Shown one piece after another: positions 35,659 to 44,670 of a stretch of DNA of 64,000 nucleotides; the first letter of the stretch is position 1; each line of letters opens with the position of its first letter. The DNA comes from Nioella halotolerans (lineage in GTDB: Bacteria; Pseudomonadota; Alphaproteobacteria; Rhodobacterales; Rhodobacteraceae). A program made the position numbers and the translations under genes. Where the stretch lies: contig QVQC01000046.1 in assembly GCA_003428585.1 (NCBI GenBank), positions 1 to 64,000 of the forward strand, read 5' to 3'. The notes beneath the pieces are model-generated. The model saw only the letters and a program-made list of their open reading frames with translations. It did not search any database and had not been told where the DNA came from.

Positions 35659-37022
35659 CGGCGCGACGGTCCTTTTCGTTTCTTGCCGCCGCCGGACTTG
35701 CGCCCACGCAGCTGCGATTTCTCGATCAGGCCCTCGTATTGATGGGCCAGCAGGTGCGATTGGACCTGTTGCACCGTATCCATCCCCACCGACACGATGA
35801 TGAGGATCGAGGTGCCACCGAAAAAGGCCGTGATCGACAGCTGCGTGCGGATAACCTCGGGCATCAGGACGACAAGCGCAAGGTAGCCGGAGCCGAGGAC
35901 AAGGGTGCGGTTCACCACGTATTCAAGATATTCCGCCGTCTTCGGGCCGGGCCGGATACCGGGGACAAAGCCGTTCTGGTTCTTCAGGTTGTCGGCGACA
36001 TCCTCCACCTTGAACGACACGTTGAGCGTGTAGAAATAGGTGAAGAAGATGATCATGCCCGCGAAGAACAGCAGGTAAAGCGGCTGTCCGGGGCCGAAAA
36101 GGGCAAGGATCCACTGCATCACCGGGCCCGAATCCTGCCCCGAGAAGGTGGAAATCGTGGTTGGCAGCAGCAACAGCGACGACGCGAAGATCGCCGGGAT
36201 AACGCCCGCCGGGTTGACCTTGATCGGCAGGTGGCTGGACCCGCCGTCGTAGACCTTCATGCCGACCTGCCGGCGCGGATACTGGATGTGGATCTTGCGC
36301 AGACTTCGCTCCATGAACACCACGAAGGTCAGGGTGCCCAGAAGCATCACGATAATGCCCAGAACGGTCGGCGTGCTGATCGCGCCCGTCCGCCCCTGTT
36401 CGAAGAACTGCGCCAGCGCGCCGGGAATTTCGGCGATGATGCCGACGAAGATGATCAACGAGATGCCGTTGCCGATGCCGCGCGCGGTGATCTGCTCACC
36501 CAGCCACATCAGGAACATGGTGCCGCCGACCAGCGTGATCACGCAGGCCGCCCGGAAGAACCAGCCCGGGTCGGTGACCATGTCGCCGGCTTCAAGACTG
36601 ACCGCAAGCCCGTAGGCTTGGAAGGTCGCCAGCAGAACCGTGCCATAGCGGGTATACTGGTTGATCTTCTTGCGGCCCTGTTCGCCCTCTTTCTTGATCT
36701 GTTCCAGTGCCGGCACCATGGCCGTCATCAGCTGCACGATGATCGAGGCCGAGATATAGGGCATGATGCCGAGGGCAAAGACCCCCATCCGCCCGATCGC
36801 GCCGCCGGTGAACATGTTGATCATGTCGCCGATGCCGCCCTGCGCCTGCTCGATGAAATCGCGCAACGCGGCGCCATCGATGCCCGGCACCGGGATATAG
36901 GTGCCCAGCCGGTAGATGATCAGGAGGCCGATGGTGAACAGGATTCGCTGGCGCAGTTCGGTCGCCTTGCCGAATGTCTTCCAGCTCAGGTTCGCGGCCA
37001 TTTGCTCCGCAGCAGATGCCAT
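35655..37022 (-). CDS. secY: Protein translocase subunit SecY
   Basis: Ten-helix pore of the Sec translocon, 455 residues. The N-terminus is [20 protein letters not shown]; typical [14 protein letters not shown], plug-region [20 protein letters not shown] and C-terminal loop [12 protein letters not shown] are present. The basic tail ends [13 protein letters not shown]. The start ATG at 37022 lies 127 bases after rplO. Confidence 0.97.
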   Translation of the reverse strand: MASAAEQMAANLSWKTFGKATELRQRILFTIGLLIIYRLGTYIPVPGIDGAALRDFIEQAQGGIGDMINMFTGGAIGRMGVFALGIMPYISASIIVQLMTAMVPALEQIKKEGEQGRKKINQYTRYGTVLLATFQAYGLAVSLEAGDMVTDPGWFFRAACVITLVGGTMFLMWLGEQITARGIGNGISLIIFVGIIAEIPGALAQFFEQGRTGAISTPTVLGIIVMLLGTLTFVVFMERSLRKIHIQYPRRQVGMKVYDGGSSHLPIKVNPAGVIPAIFASSLLLLPTTISTFSGQDSGPVMQWILALFGPGQPLYLLFFAGMIIFFTYFYTLNVSFKVEDVADNLKNQNGFVPGIRPGPKTAEYLEYVVNRTLVLGSGYLALVVLMPEVIRTQLSITAFFGGTSILIIVSVGMDTVQQVQSHLLAHQYEGLIEKSQLRGRKSGGGKKRKGPSRR

Positions 37023-37149
37023 AGCGTCTCTCTCATGACGGCGCCGCGAAACCGGGTTCGATCTCGCGGCGCGGGAAGAACGTTGCAACCATGTAAGCGG
37101 TCAGGGGGCCGCTCACAAGCATTGATCGGGCCGGCGCCCGGCCAGAGGG

Positions 37150-37623
37150 TTATTCAGCCGCGGCCGCTTGTGCCGTTTTCAGGCTGCCACCAGCCTTCTC
37201 GACGGCCTCGACGGCCGATTTCGAAGCGCCGGTAACTTCGAGGGTCAGCTTGCTTGCCACCTCGCCCTTGGCCAGCACCCGCACACCGTCAAGCTTGCGC
37301 CGCACGAGGCCGCAGGCGACCAGCGCATCCTCGGTGATCGCGGCGCCGGCGTCCAGCTTGCCCTCGTCCACGAATTTCTGGATCAGGCCAAGGTTGACGA
37401 CCGCGAACTGCTTGCGGTTGGGCTTGTTGAAGCCACGCTTGGGCAGCCGCATGTAAAGCGGCATCTGCCCGCCTTCGAAGCCGTTATGCGCCACGCCGGA
37501 GCGGGAGTTCTGGCCCTTGATGCCGCGCCCGGCGGTCTTGCCCTTGCCGGAGCCGGGGCCGCGGCCGACGCGCTTGGCTTTCTTGGTCGCGCCCGGGTTG
37601 TCGCGCAGTTCGTTGAGTTTCAT
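37150..37623 (-). CDS. rplO: 50S ribosomal protein L15
   Basis: A 157-residue ribosomal protein: [39 protein letters not shown] split by short gaps, and [11 protein letters not shown] are diagnostic. It is the first gene of this ribosomal block; rpmD, which normally precedes it, is absent and a CDF transporter gene lies upstream instead. It has its own promoter at 37723-37751. Confidence 0.97.
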   Translation of the reverse strand: MKLNELRDNPGATKKAKRVGRGPGSGKGKTAGRGIKGQNSRSGVAHNGFEGGQMPLYMRLPKRGFNKPNRKQFAVVNLGLIQKFVDEGKLDAGAAITEDALVACGLVRRKLDGVRVLAKGEVASKLTLEVTGASKSAVEAVEKAGGSLKTAQAAAAE

Positions 37624-37722
37624 GTCGCTTCTCCTTCGCCGGAACTGACCCCCGAAGCGATGACGGGGCCAAACACGGCATATCATGAATGTGAGTCTCG
37701 GACCCTGCCGGGCCACCGGAGG

Positions 37723-37751
37723 CGTATAGCCTCGCGGCGGCCCGGTTGCAA
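37723..37751 (-). promoter_or_regulatory. Sigma-70-type promoter of rplO-secY-adk
   Basis: On the minus strand TTGCAA (37746-37751) and TATACG (37723-37728) are exactly 17 bases apart, giving a leader of about 90 bases before rplO. Confidence 0.6.
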
Positions 37752-37815
37752 GCCTCTGCCGCCGGACCCCGTGGCCGCCCCTCGCGCCCGCCATGCAAGG
37801 CCCGCCGACGCCCGG

Positions 37816-38781
37816 CTACGTTCTGCCGGGCGCATCGCGATTCGCGCCCCCGAATGTCGTTGCCTCGACACAGGCATGCCGGGCGCATTCCAGTTCAAGC
37901 GTCGAATGGTCGATTCCGAAAGTGTCGCGCAGCCGCGCCTTGATCGCCGCCTTGACCGCGTCCGCGCGCGTCCACGCCCCCTCTTCGATCACGACATGGG
38001 CATCCAGCGACGCCCGCGCCTCCGTCATCTGCCAGAAATGGGCATGGTGAATACCCGAGACGCCCTCCGTGTCGCGCACCGCCTGAAGGACGGCTTCCGT
38101 TTCGATCTCCGGGGGGCTGCCCAGCATCAGCACGCGCATGACCGGCCCGATCTCGCGGACCGATTGCCACAGGATATACCCGGCGATCAGCACAGTCAGG
38201 ATCGGGTCCACGACCCACCAGCCGAACAACAGGATCAAGACCCCCGCGACGATCACCGCGACAGAACCGAGCGCATCCGCCACGTTGTGCAGGAACGCCG
38301 CCCGGATGTTCATGCTGGTCTTCGACATGGCAAAGGTCAGCATCGCGGTCACCAGGTCGACCACCAGCGCGATCCCGGCCACGATCACGATGAGCCACCC
38401 TTCGACAGGTTGCGGATCGAGGAACCGCGCCCCCGCCTCGTATAGAAGGTAGAGGCCGATGAGGATAAGCGTGGTGTAATTTATCAGGGCGGCGACCGTC
38501 TCGGCCCGGCCATAGCCGAAGGTCATCGTCGCGTCGCGCGGCCGGCGGGCGATCTTGCGCGCGGCAAAGGCGATCAGAAGCGATATCGCGTCGGAAAAGT
38601 TGTGCAGCGCATCGGCAATCAGGGCAAGCGATCCGGACAGGATGCCGCCGATGATTTGCGCGATGGTCAGCCCAAGGTTGACGACAACCGCGGCGATGAC
38701 CCGGCGGTCGCCGGCCTCCGGATCGACGTGATGGTGATGATGGTGATGCCCGTGTGCCACGGCATGGGATCCTTCGAACAT
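37816..38781 (-). CDS. Cation diffusion facilitator (zinc/divalent metal efflux)
   Basis: CDF antiporter of 321 residues exporting Zn2+ or a similar metal. The His-rich N-terminus HGHHHHHHHVD (10-20) is followed by six membrane segments with the metal-site pattern in DALHNFSDAISL (helix II) and HNVADALGS (helix V), then a cytoplasmic ferredoxin-like domain from about 210. The ATG at 38781 (MFEGSHAVAHG) is chosen because upstream in-frame sequence is Arg-rich and unlike the family. It lies upstream of rplO on the same strand. Confidence 0.9.
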   Translation of the reverse strand: MFEGSHAVAHGHHHHHHHVDPEAGDRRVIAAVVVNLGLTIAQIIGGILSGSLALIADALHNFSDAISLLIAFAARKIARRPRDATMTFGYGRAETVAALINYTTLILIGLYLLYEAGARFLDPQPVEGWLIVIVAGIALVVDLVTAMLTFAMSKTSMNIRAAFLHNVADALGSVAVIVAGVLILLFGWWVVDPILTVLIAGYILWQSVREIGPVMRVLMLGSPPEIETEAVLQAVRDTEGVSGIHHAHFWQMTEARASLDAHVVIEEGAWTRADAVKAAIKARLRDTFGIDHSTLELECARHACVEATTFGGANRDAPGRT

Positions 38782-39029
38782 GTGGCGCCACGGCGCCGAG
38801 CGCGGCGGTTCCCCGCGGATGCGGCGCGTCGGTCGCCTCCGCGATCCGCGGCCAGTCTCGTGGTCAGCCCCTGACACGAGACGCCCGCGTTAAAGCGGAC
38901 GCGAGGTCGGAAGGCAAGTATCCCATGCAAACCCGTCGGATGACGGTTGCCTGCCCGGGCAGTCCTTGGAACCGGATCGGGGATGCTATAGGTGAGGAGT
39001 ATTGAATTCAGGAAACGAAAGACACCACG

Positions 39030-40076
39030 ATGACATTGCTGATTATCTTTGTTCTGCTGGCGATCGGGGTGTCGTTCCTTTGCTCGATCCTCGAAGCAGT
39101 CCTGCTCTCCATCACGCCATCCTTTGTCGAAGCCGCCGAGGAGGAGCAGCCGAGTCTTGCGAAGAAACTCAGGACGTTGCGGGCTGATATCGAACGCCCG
39201 CTCGCCGCGATCCTTTCGCTCAACACGATTGCACATACCGTCGGCGCCACCGGGGCCGGTGCACAGGCTGCCGTCGTGTTCGATGATACCGGCGTGGGGA
39301 TCTTCTCCGCCGTATTGACCTTTGGCATTCTCGTCCTGTCCGAGATCATACCCAAGACGCTGGGCGCCACCTATTGGCGTGGTCTGGCCCCCTTCGCGGT
39401 CCGGGTACTGCCTTGGCTGATCATCCTTCAGCTGCCCTTGGTCTGGATGAGCCAGACGATAACACGTCTGCTGACCGGCGGTGAGCGCCACGCAGAGGTC
39501 TCACGCCACGAGATCACGGCGCTGACAACCGCGGGCCAACGTCTCGGGGTGGTCGAGGAAGATGAGACGCGCGTTGTAACCAACCTGTTTCGCCTTTCGG
39601 AGATCGCGGCCAACGAGATCATGACGCCGCGCACGGTCATCGAACATCTCGGCGCTGAGGAAGCAGTCGGTGCCGTCGTGAGTGCCCGGGACACGTTTCC
39701 GGTGTCTCGCTATATCGTCACCGGCGAGAACATCGATGACGTGAAAGGCTTCGTTCTGACGCGCGACCTTTTTCTGGCCGGTTTGCGCGATGGCAAAGAC
39801 AAGACCGTTTCAGACTTCATGCGTGATATTCAGCGCATCCCGGAAAAGACCGACCTCGATACGCTGTTCGACCTGCTGATGGAGAGCGAGGCGCATATCG
39901 CACTGGTCGAAGACGAATTTGGTGGCACGGCCGGCCTTGTGACCATGGAAGACGTCATAGAAACTTTGCTCGGCGCCGAAATCGTCGATGAAAATGACGA
40001 GGTCGCGGATTTGCAGCGGGTCGCAAGGTCACAGGCTATCAGGCGGAAGGCTGCCCGTGGAACACCAGCCAAGTGA
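39030..40076 (+). CDS. CNNM/CorC-type DUF21 and CBS-domain membrane protein
   Basis: A 348-residue membrane protein: DUF21 transmembrane domain (about 1-175, three to four helices, with the conserved LSEIIPKTLGA) and a CBS pair (about 190-310: IMTPRTVIEHL, VEDEFGGTAGLVTMEDVIETLLG). There is no C-terminal CorC/HlyC domain, so this is the short form. Family members are implicated in Mg2+/Co2+ efflux or homeostasis. Base composition is slightly less GC-rich than its neighbours. It is divergent from the CDF gene. Confidence 0.87.
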   Translation: MTLLIIFVLLAIGVSFLCSILEAVLLSITPSFVEAAEEEQPSLAKKLRTLRADIERPLAAILSLNTIAHTVGATGAGAQAAVVFDDTGVGIFSAVLTFGILVLSEIIPKTLGATYWRGLAPFAVRVLPWLIILQLPLVWMSQTITRLLTGGERHAEVSRHEITALTTAGQRLGVVEEDETRVVTNLFRLSEIAANEIMTPRTVIEHLGAEEAVGAVVSARDTFPVSRYIVTGENIDDVKGFVLTRDLFLAGLRDGKDKTVSDFMRDIQRIPEKTDLDTLFDLLMESEAHIALVEDEFGGTAGLVTMEDVIETLLGAEIVDENDEVADLQRVARSQAIRRKAARGTPAK

Positions 40077-40382
40077 CGCGCAGGGGGAGGCCCATTCAGG
40101 GCCAGCGGTCCCGGGTCATGCCCCCACCCTGGGCATAGCCGCAGGCCGGGCCTTGGCCTGACCGGCGGAGGCGCGGCAGGCAGGGGCAACGTGCGTCGCG
40201 TGCAGATTGCTGGCATCAGGGTGGACCTTGGTCACACCGTCGCCCGCCGGCGCGGTGACGCGCCGCACCTCGCGCGCCCAACCGGGGCACGGAACAAGCC
40301 GGGCCGGAGCGAAACTGTCTGCACGGCGGGTGCACGGGGGGTGCACGCATGGTGCACGGGGGGCGCCCCCCTGTTTCGGGCC
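40077..40382. other. Intergenic region between two convergent genes
   Basis: About 306 bases with no credible gene, between the 3' ends of the DUF21/CBS gene (plus strand) and the MATE gene (minus strand). The part nearest the MATE gene holds copy 2 of the phased-repeat element. The rest is GC-rich with short inverted repeats and no recognisable signal. Confidence 0.6.
40316..40378 (-). repeat. Phased-repeat element, copy 2 (inverse orientation)
   Basis: Read on the minus strand: CGAAACAG, the palindrome core GGGGGGCGCCCCCC, then GTGCACC, GTGCACC, GTGCACC and GTGCAGA at 11-base steps with spacers ATGC, CCCC and CGCC. It aligns with copy 1 (141-197) over ~55 bases with only a one-base gap. 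It begins a few bases after the MATE stop codon and lies between convergent genes. Confidence 0.7.
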
Positions 40383-41774
40383 TCAGCGGCGGTTGAAGAA
40401 CAGTTGCATCAGCCGCGCGTGGCGCTGGAACGGGGCCCTTTCACGCGGTGCCTCCTCGCGCGCGATGACCCGCATCGCCAACCACGCCGACAGCAGCCCG
40501 AACAGCACGCCGCCCACCGCCTGCCCGATCAGCACCCCCGCCGCGCCGAACCATCCGGCGAACAGGATGACGAAGGGAATCGTGCCTGCCGTGTGCCGGC
40601 CCCAGTTGATCCACGTGGATTGCAACGGGTGGCCGAGATTGTTGAAACTGGCGTTGGAAACGAAGACCATCCCGTTGAAAAACCACGCCAAAGCCAGCGG
40701 ACCGCAGAACAGGTAAAGAAGGTCGCGCGACACGCCCTCGACCTGGAACAGCGCCCCGATCGGCCCGCGCAGCGCGTAGAGGATTAGCGCTACCGCCACG
40801 ACCACGAGCGCGGTGAACGCGAGCGCGGCGAGATAGGCGCGCCGCACCCGCTTGAAATCCCCGGCCCCGAAATTCTGCCCGATGATGGGCCCGACCGCCC
40901 CCGACAGCGCGAAGATCGTGCCGAAGGCCACCGGCGTCAGCCGCGATATGACGGCCAGCCCCGCGACCGCCTCCTCGCCGAACTCCGCCATCGCCCGCGT
41001 GACATAGGCCTGCCCCGCCGGCGTCGCCAGTTGGGTCAGGATGGCGGGCGCGGCGAGTGAGAATATGGGTTTGAAATCCTTGGCGAAATCTACCGTTCCG
41101 GGGCGCGCGAAGCCGCCGTGATGGCGCAGGATCGGCAAGATGGCCGCGACCGCGATCGCCACCCTTGAGGCGAAGCTGGCCAGCGCTGCGCCGGTCAGTT
41201 CGAGGTCGAGCCCGAAGATCAGGATCGGGTCCAGCACCGCGTTGACGATGCCGCCGGTTACCGTCACCCACATCGCCCGCCGCGCGGCACCATGGGCGCG
41301 CAAGATGGCGCTGCCGACCATACCCACCAGCAATAGCGGCAGGCTCGGGATCACGATTCGCAGATAGCCCACGGCCAGCGCCTGTGTCTCTCCGCTGGCG
41401 CCGACAAGCCCGGTCAGGCCGCGCAGGTTGGCCCAGACCACGGCGGCGAAAACGGCCCCGAACGCAAAGCCGTAGATCAGGGCGGTGGTGGCCCGCATCC
41501 GTGCCTCGTCGCCGTCCCCTGCACCGAGCGCGCGCGCCACCAGCGCCCCCGCCGCGATCGACATGCCGATCCCGAAAGAGGAGGTGAAGAACAGGATCGC
41601 CCCGGCATAGCCAACGGCGGCGGCCAGTTCCGCCTTGCCCAGCATCGAGATGAAGATCATGTCAACGAAATCGACAAGGAACACCGCCATCAGCCCAATC
41701 GAGGCGGTCAGCGACATCACCGTGATGTGGCCGAAAAGGTTGCCCTTCAGGAATGTCGCCTGCTCTTGCGCCAC
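40383..41774 (-). CDS. MATE-family multidrug/Na+ antiporter
   Basis: Twelve-helix efflux protein of about 463 residues with internal two-fold repeat (GHITVMSLTASIGLMAVFLVD at the start; FKPIFSLAAPAILTQLATPAG at the second half). The conserved VDMIFISMLG and SGAVGPIIGQNFGAG motifs place it in the DinF/NorM superfamily; the substrate is unknown. The GTG at 41774 (after GGGAGG) is preferred; a TTG at 41822 would extend it by 16 residues. Copy 2 of the phased repeat immediately follows its stop. Confidence 0.88.
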   Translation of the reverse strand: MAQEQATFLKGNLFGHITVMSLTASIGLMAVFLVDFVDMIFISMLGKAELAAAVGYAGAILFFTSSFGIGMSIAAGALVARALGAGDGDEARMRATTALIYGFAFGAVFAAVVWANLRGLTGLVGASGETQALAVGYLRIVIPSLPLLLVGMVGSAILRAHGAARRAMWVTVTGGIVNAVLDPILIFGLDLELTGAALASFASRVAIAVAAILPILRHHGGFARPGTVDFAKDFKPIFSLAAPAILTQLATPAGQAYVTRAMAEFGEEAVAGLAVISRLTPVAFGTIFALSGAVGPIIGQNFGAGDFKRVRRAYLAALAFTALVVVAVALILYALRGPIGALFQVEGVSRDLLYLFCGPLALAWFFNGMVFVSNASFNNLGHPLQSTWINWGRHTAGTIPFVILFAGWFGAAGVLIGQAVGGVLFGLLSAWLAMRVIAREEAPRERAPFQRHARLMQLFFNRR

Positions 41775-41871
41775 GATTGCCGATGCCTCCCGGTCTCCGG
41801 GCTTTAAGTGGTGCTCTGCCAACGCAAGGCGACCCTCAAGGGCGCACAGCCAGTCTGCGCCGATGCCACCG

Positions 41872-43194
41872 TCAGAGCGTCGGCTTCTTCTGCAACAGCT
41901 GCATCACGTCGGCCATTTCCGGCCCCCGCTCCAGCCCCGTCACGGCCTTGCGCAGCGGCATGAACAGCCCCTTGCCCTTGCGCCCGGTTGCCTCTTTCAC
42001 CGCGTCGGTCCAGTCCTTCCACGTGGTCGGGCCATAGGGCGGTTCGGGCAGCAGCGCGAAGGCCTGGGCCACGAAATCACGGTCCTCCTCGGCCACCAGC
42101 GGCTCGGCCCCGTCGTGGAACAGGCGCCACCAGCCGGCAAGGTCGTGGCGCGTGGTGATGTTGTCGCGCGCGACGGTCCAGAAGGTCTCGGCCAGGTCGT
42201 CGGGCACGCCAAGCGCGGCGATATCATCCGCGACGGCCGAGAGCGGCTGGCCATGCAGGTAGCGCGCGGTCAGCAGGTAGAGGTCATCGACATCGAACTT
42301 GGTCGGCGCCGATCCGAAGTGATCCAGATCGAAACCCGCCGCCAAGTCATCAACCGTGTCGCACAGCGCCACCGGCTGCGACGAGCCGATCCGCGCCATG
42401 TGCGACAGCAGCGCCATCGGCTCCACCCCGTTTTCACGCAGGTCCTTGAGCGCAAGGGTGCCCAGCCGTTTCGACAGCGCCTCCCCTTGCGGGCCGGTCA
42501 GCAGGGAGTGATGCGCGAAAGCAGGCGGCGCGAACCCCAGCGACGCCATGATCTGGATCTGCGTCGCGGTGTTGGTCACGTGGTCCGATCCCCGCACCAC
42601 GTGGGTTACGCCCATCTCGGTGTCGTCGACGACCGAGGCCAGCGTGTAAAGCACCTGCCCGTCCTGCCGGATCAGCACCGGGTCCGACACGCTGGCCGCG
42701 TCGATGGACAGCGGGCCAAGGATGCCGTCTGTCCACTCGATCCGTTCATGGTCCAGCTTGAACCGCCAGTGGCCCTGCCCCCGTTCCGCCCGCATGGCGG
42801 CTTTCTCGTCATCGGAAAGGCGCAGCGCGGCGCGGTCATAAACCGGTGGCTGGCCCATGTTCATCTGTTTCTTGCGCTTCAGGTCCAGCTCGGTCGGCGT
42901 TTCCCACGCCTCGTAGAACCGGCCCTTCTCGCGCAGCGCGTCGGCGGCGGCAGCGTAGCGATCCAGCCGCTCGGATTGCCGCTCGACCCGGTCCCATGTC
43001 AGGCCCAGCCATTCCAGATCGCGCTGGATCTGGTCGGCATATTCGGGTTTCGACCGCTCCGGGTCGGTGTCGTCGAGGCGCAGGATGAAGCGGCCCCCGG
43101 CCTTGCGGGCGATCAGGAAGTTGAACAGCGCGGTGCGCAGGTTCCCGACATGCAAATACCCGGTCGGGGACGGGGCGAAACGGGTGACGGTCAT
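41872..43194 (-). CDS. gltX: Glutamyl-tRNA synthetase
   Basis: Class I aminoacyl-tRNA synthetase, 440 residues. HIGH motif as YLHVGNLRTALFN (about 13-25), FILRLDDTDPERS, and KMSKS region as GEALSKRLG (about 237-245). The length is at the short end; many alphaproteobacteria carry two GluRS paralogues, and this could be the second (GltX2) type. It lies 68 bases after the SulP gene. Confidence 0.93.
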   Translation of the reverse strand: MTVTRFAPSPTGYLHVGNLRTALFNFLIARKAGGRFILRLDDTDPERSKPEYADQIQRDLEWLGLTWDRVERQSERLDRYAAAADALREKGRFYEAWETPTELDLKRKKQMNMGQPPVYDRAALRLSDDEKAAMRAERGQGHWRFKLDHERIEWTDGILGPLSIDAASVSDPVLIRQDGQVLYTLASVVDDTEMGVTHVVRGSDHVTNTATQIQIMASLGFAPPAFAHHSLLTGPQGEALSKRLGTLALKDLRENGVEPMALLSHMARIGSSQPVALCDTVDDLAAGFDLDHFGSAPTKFDVDDLYLLTARYLHGQPLSAVADDIAALGVPDDLAETFWTVARDNITTRHDLAGWWRLFHDGAEPLVAEEDRDFVAQAFALLPEPPYGPTTWKDWTDAVKEATGRKGKGLFMPLRKAVTGLERGPEMADVMQLLQKKPTL

Positions 43195-43262
43195 GGGGCG
43201 CAGCCTCCTTCATGTGCGGGCGATGCTGTTTCACAGCCGCGACGGTTTGTCCATGGCCGGGC

Positions 43263-44525
43263 CTAGCGGTCGGGCGGGTGCCAATCGGCGGGCGGCACAT
43301 TGCGGCGGCGCAGGCGCAGGGCAAGTCCCACGGCCACGCCGACCCCGATGGCAACGGTCAGATCGGCCACCACCGTCAGCACAAGGGTCAGCAGCAGCAC
43401 GAAGAGGTCGGACCGGGGCAGCGCCGCGTGGTCGCGCCAGTGCTGCGGTTCGCTCATGTTCCACGCGGTCAGCAGCAGGACACCGGCCAAGGCCGGCATC
43501 GCAAGATAGCCCGCCAGCGGGGCCGCGACCAGCATCACGACAAGGATCGTCACCGCGTGAACCAGCCCGGCCACCGGCGTCTTGCCGCCCGCGCGCACGT
43601 TGGTGGCCGTGCGCGCGATCGCCCCGGTCGCGGGCAACCCGCCGAACAGGGCCGATCCGATATTGGCCGCGCCCTGCGCCAGCACCTCGGCGTTCGACCG
43701 GTGGCGGCTGCCGATCATCCTGTCAGCCACCATTGCCGACAGCAGCGATTCCACCCCGGCGAGAAACGCGATGACGAAAGCCGAGGGCAGCAGGGTGATC
43801 ACACGCTCATGGGTTATCTCGGGCCAGTGCGGCACCGGCAGGGTCGCGGGCAGGTCGCCGAAGCGCGACCGGATCGTGTCGACGGGCAGGTCAAGCGCAT
43901 ATGCAAGGGCCGAGGTCACCGCGACCGCCACGATCAACCCCGGAAACCGCGGGAGCATCCGGCGCAGCGCCACGATCAGCAGCATGGTCAGCCCCCCGAT
44001 GCCAAGCGCCGCGGGGCTGACCGTCGCGCGGGCCTGCCACATGGCGTGCAGCTTTTCAAAGAACTCGGCCGGGACCGCCTCCATGCCGAGCCCGAGGAAA
44101 TCCTTGAGTTGGCTTGTGGCGATGATCACCGCGATGCCGATGGTAAATCCGTGGATCACCGGCTCCGGAATATACGAGATCAGGCGCCCCGCGCGCAGGG
44201 CCCCCGCGACCAGAAGGATCCCGCCCGCCATCAGCGTCGCAAGGATCAGCCCGTCATGGCCGTGCTCGGCAATCACGCCGTACACGACGACGATGAACGC
44301 CCCGGTCGGCCCGCCGATCTGCACCCGGCTGCCGCCAAACAGGGAAATCAGCAAGCCCCCGACGATGGCCGTGATCAGCCCTGTGGCCGGGTCGGCGCCG
44401 GACGCGATGGCGATGGCCAAGCTCAGCGGCAACGCCACCATCGCCACCGTTATCCCGGCCGAAAGGTCACCGAGGAACAGGGCCCGGTTATAGGTTTTCA
44501 GCGTGGTCAGAAGCTTGGGGGTCAT
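43263..44525 (-). CDS. SulP-family anion permease lacking a STAS domain
   Basis: SLC26/SulP-type membrane transporter of 420 residues, of sulfate/bicarbonate-type specificity by family only. About 12-14 helices, with GDLSAGITVAMVALPLSLAIAIASG at the N-terminus and FIAFLAGVESLLSAMVADRM-type core (FVIAFLAGVESLLS). The protein ends shortly after the last helix (RRRNVPPADWHPPDR) with no cytoplasmic STAS domain. The ATG at 44525 gives the family-like start MTPKLLTTLKTYNRALFLGD. Confidence 0.88.
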   Translation of the reverse strand: MTPKLLTTLKTYNRALFLGDLSAGITVAMVALPLSLAIAIASGADPATGLITAIVGGLLISLFGGSRVQIGGPTGAFIVVVYGVIAEHGHDGLILATLMAGGILLVAGALRAGRLISYIPEPVIHGFTIGIAVIIATSQLKDFLGLGMEAVPAEFFEKLHAMWQARATVSPAALGIGGLTMLLIVALRRMLPRFPGLIVAVAVTSALAYALDLPVDTIRSRFGDLPATLPVPHWPEITHERVITLLPSAFVIAFLAGVESLLSAMVADRMIGSRHRSNAEVLAQGAANIGSALFGGLPATGAIARTATNVRAGGKTPVAGLVHAVTILVVMLVAAPLAGYLAMPALAGVLLLTAWNMSEPQHWRDHAALPRSDLFVLLLTLVLTVVADLTVAIGVGVAVGLALRLRRRNVPPADWHPPDR

Positions 44526-44670
44526 GCACCTACTATCTGCCGCTTCCGGCGATGTGCAAGCCGCCACGCCTGCGACAAATCTCGATCACGTTCGCGTCAG
44601 CGGCGCGGCCCCGACACCGTAATGCGTTATCTTCACCCGGCGAAGAGCCAAACCGGACAGGGAGACCCCG

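Noticed and set aside
38729..38754. Trinucleotide-like tract gtgatggtgatg as a microsatellite
   Set aside because: It encodes the His-rich N-terminus of the CDF protein and needs no separate explanation.
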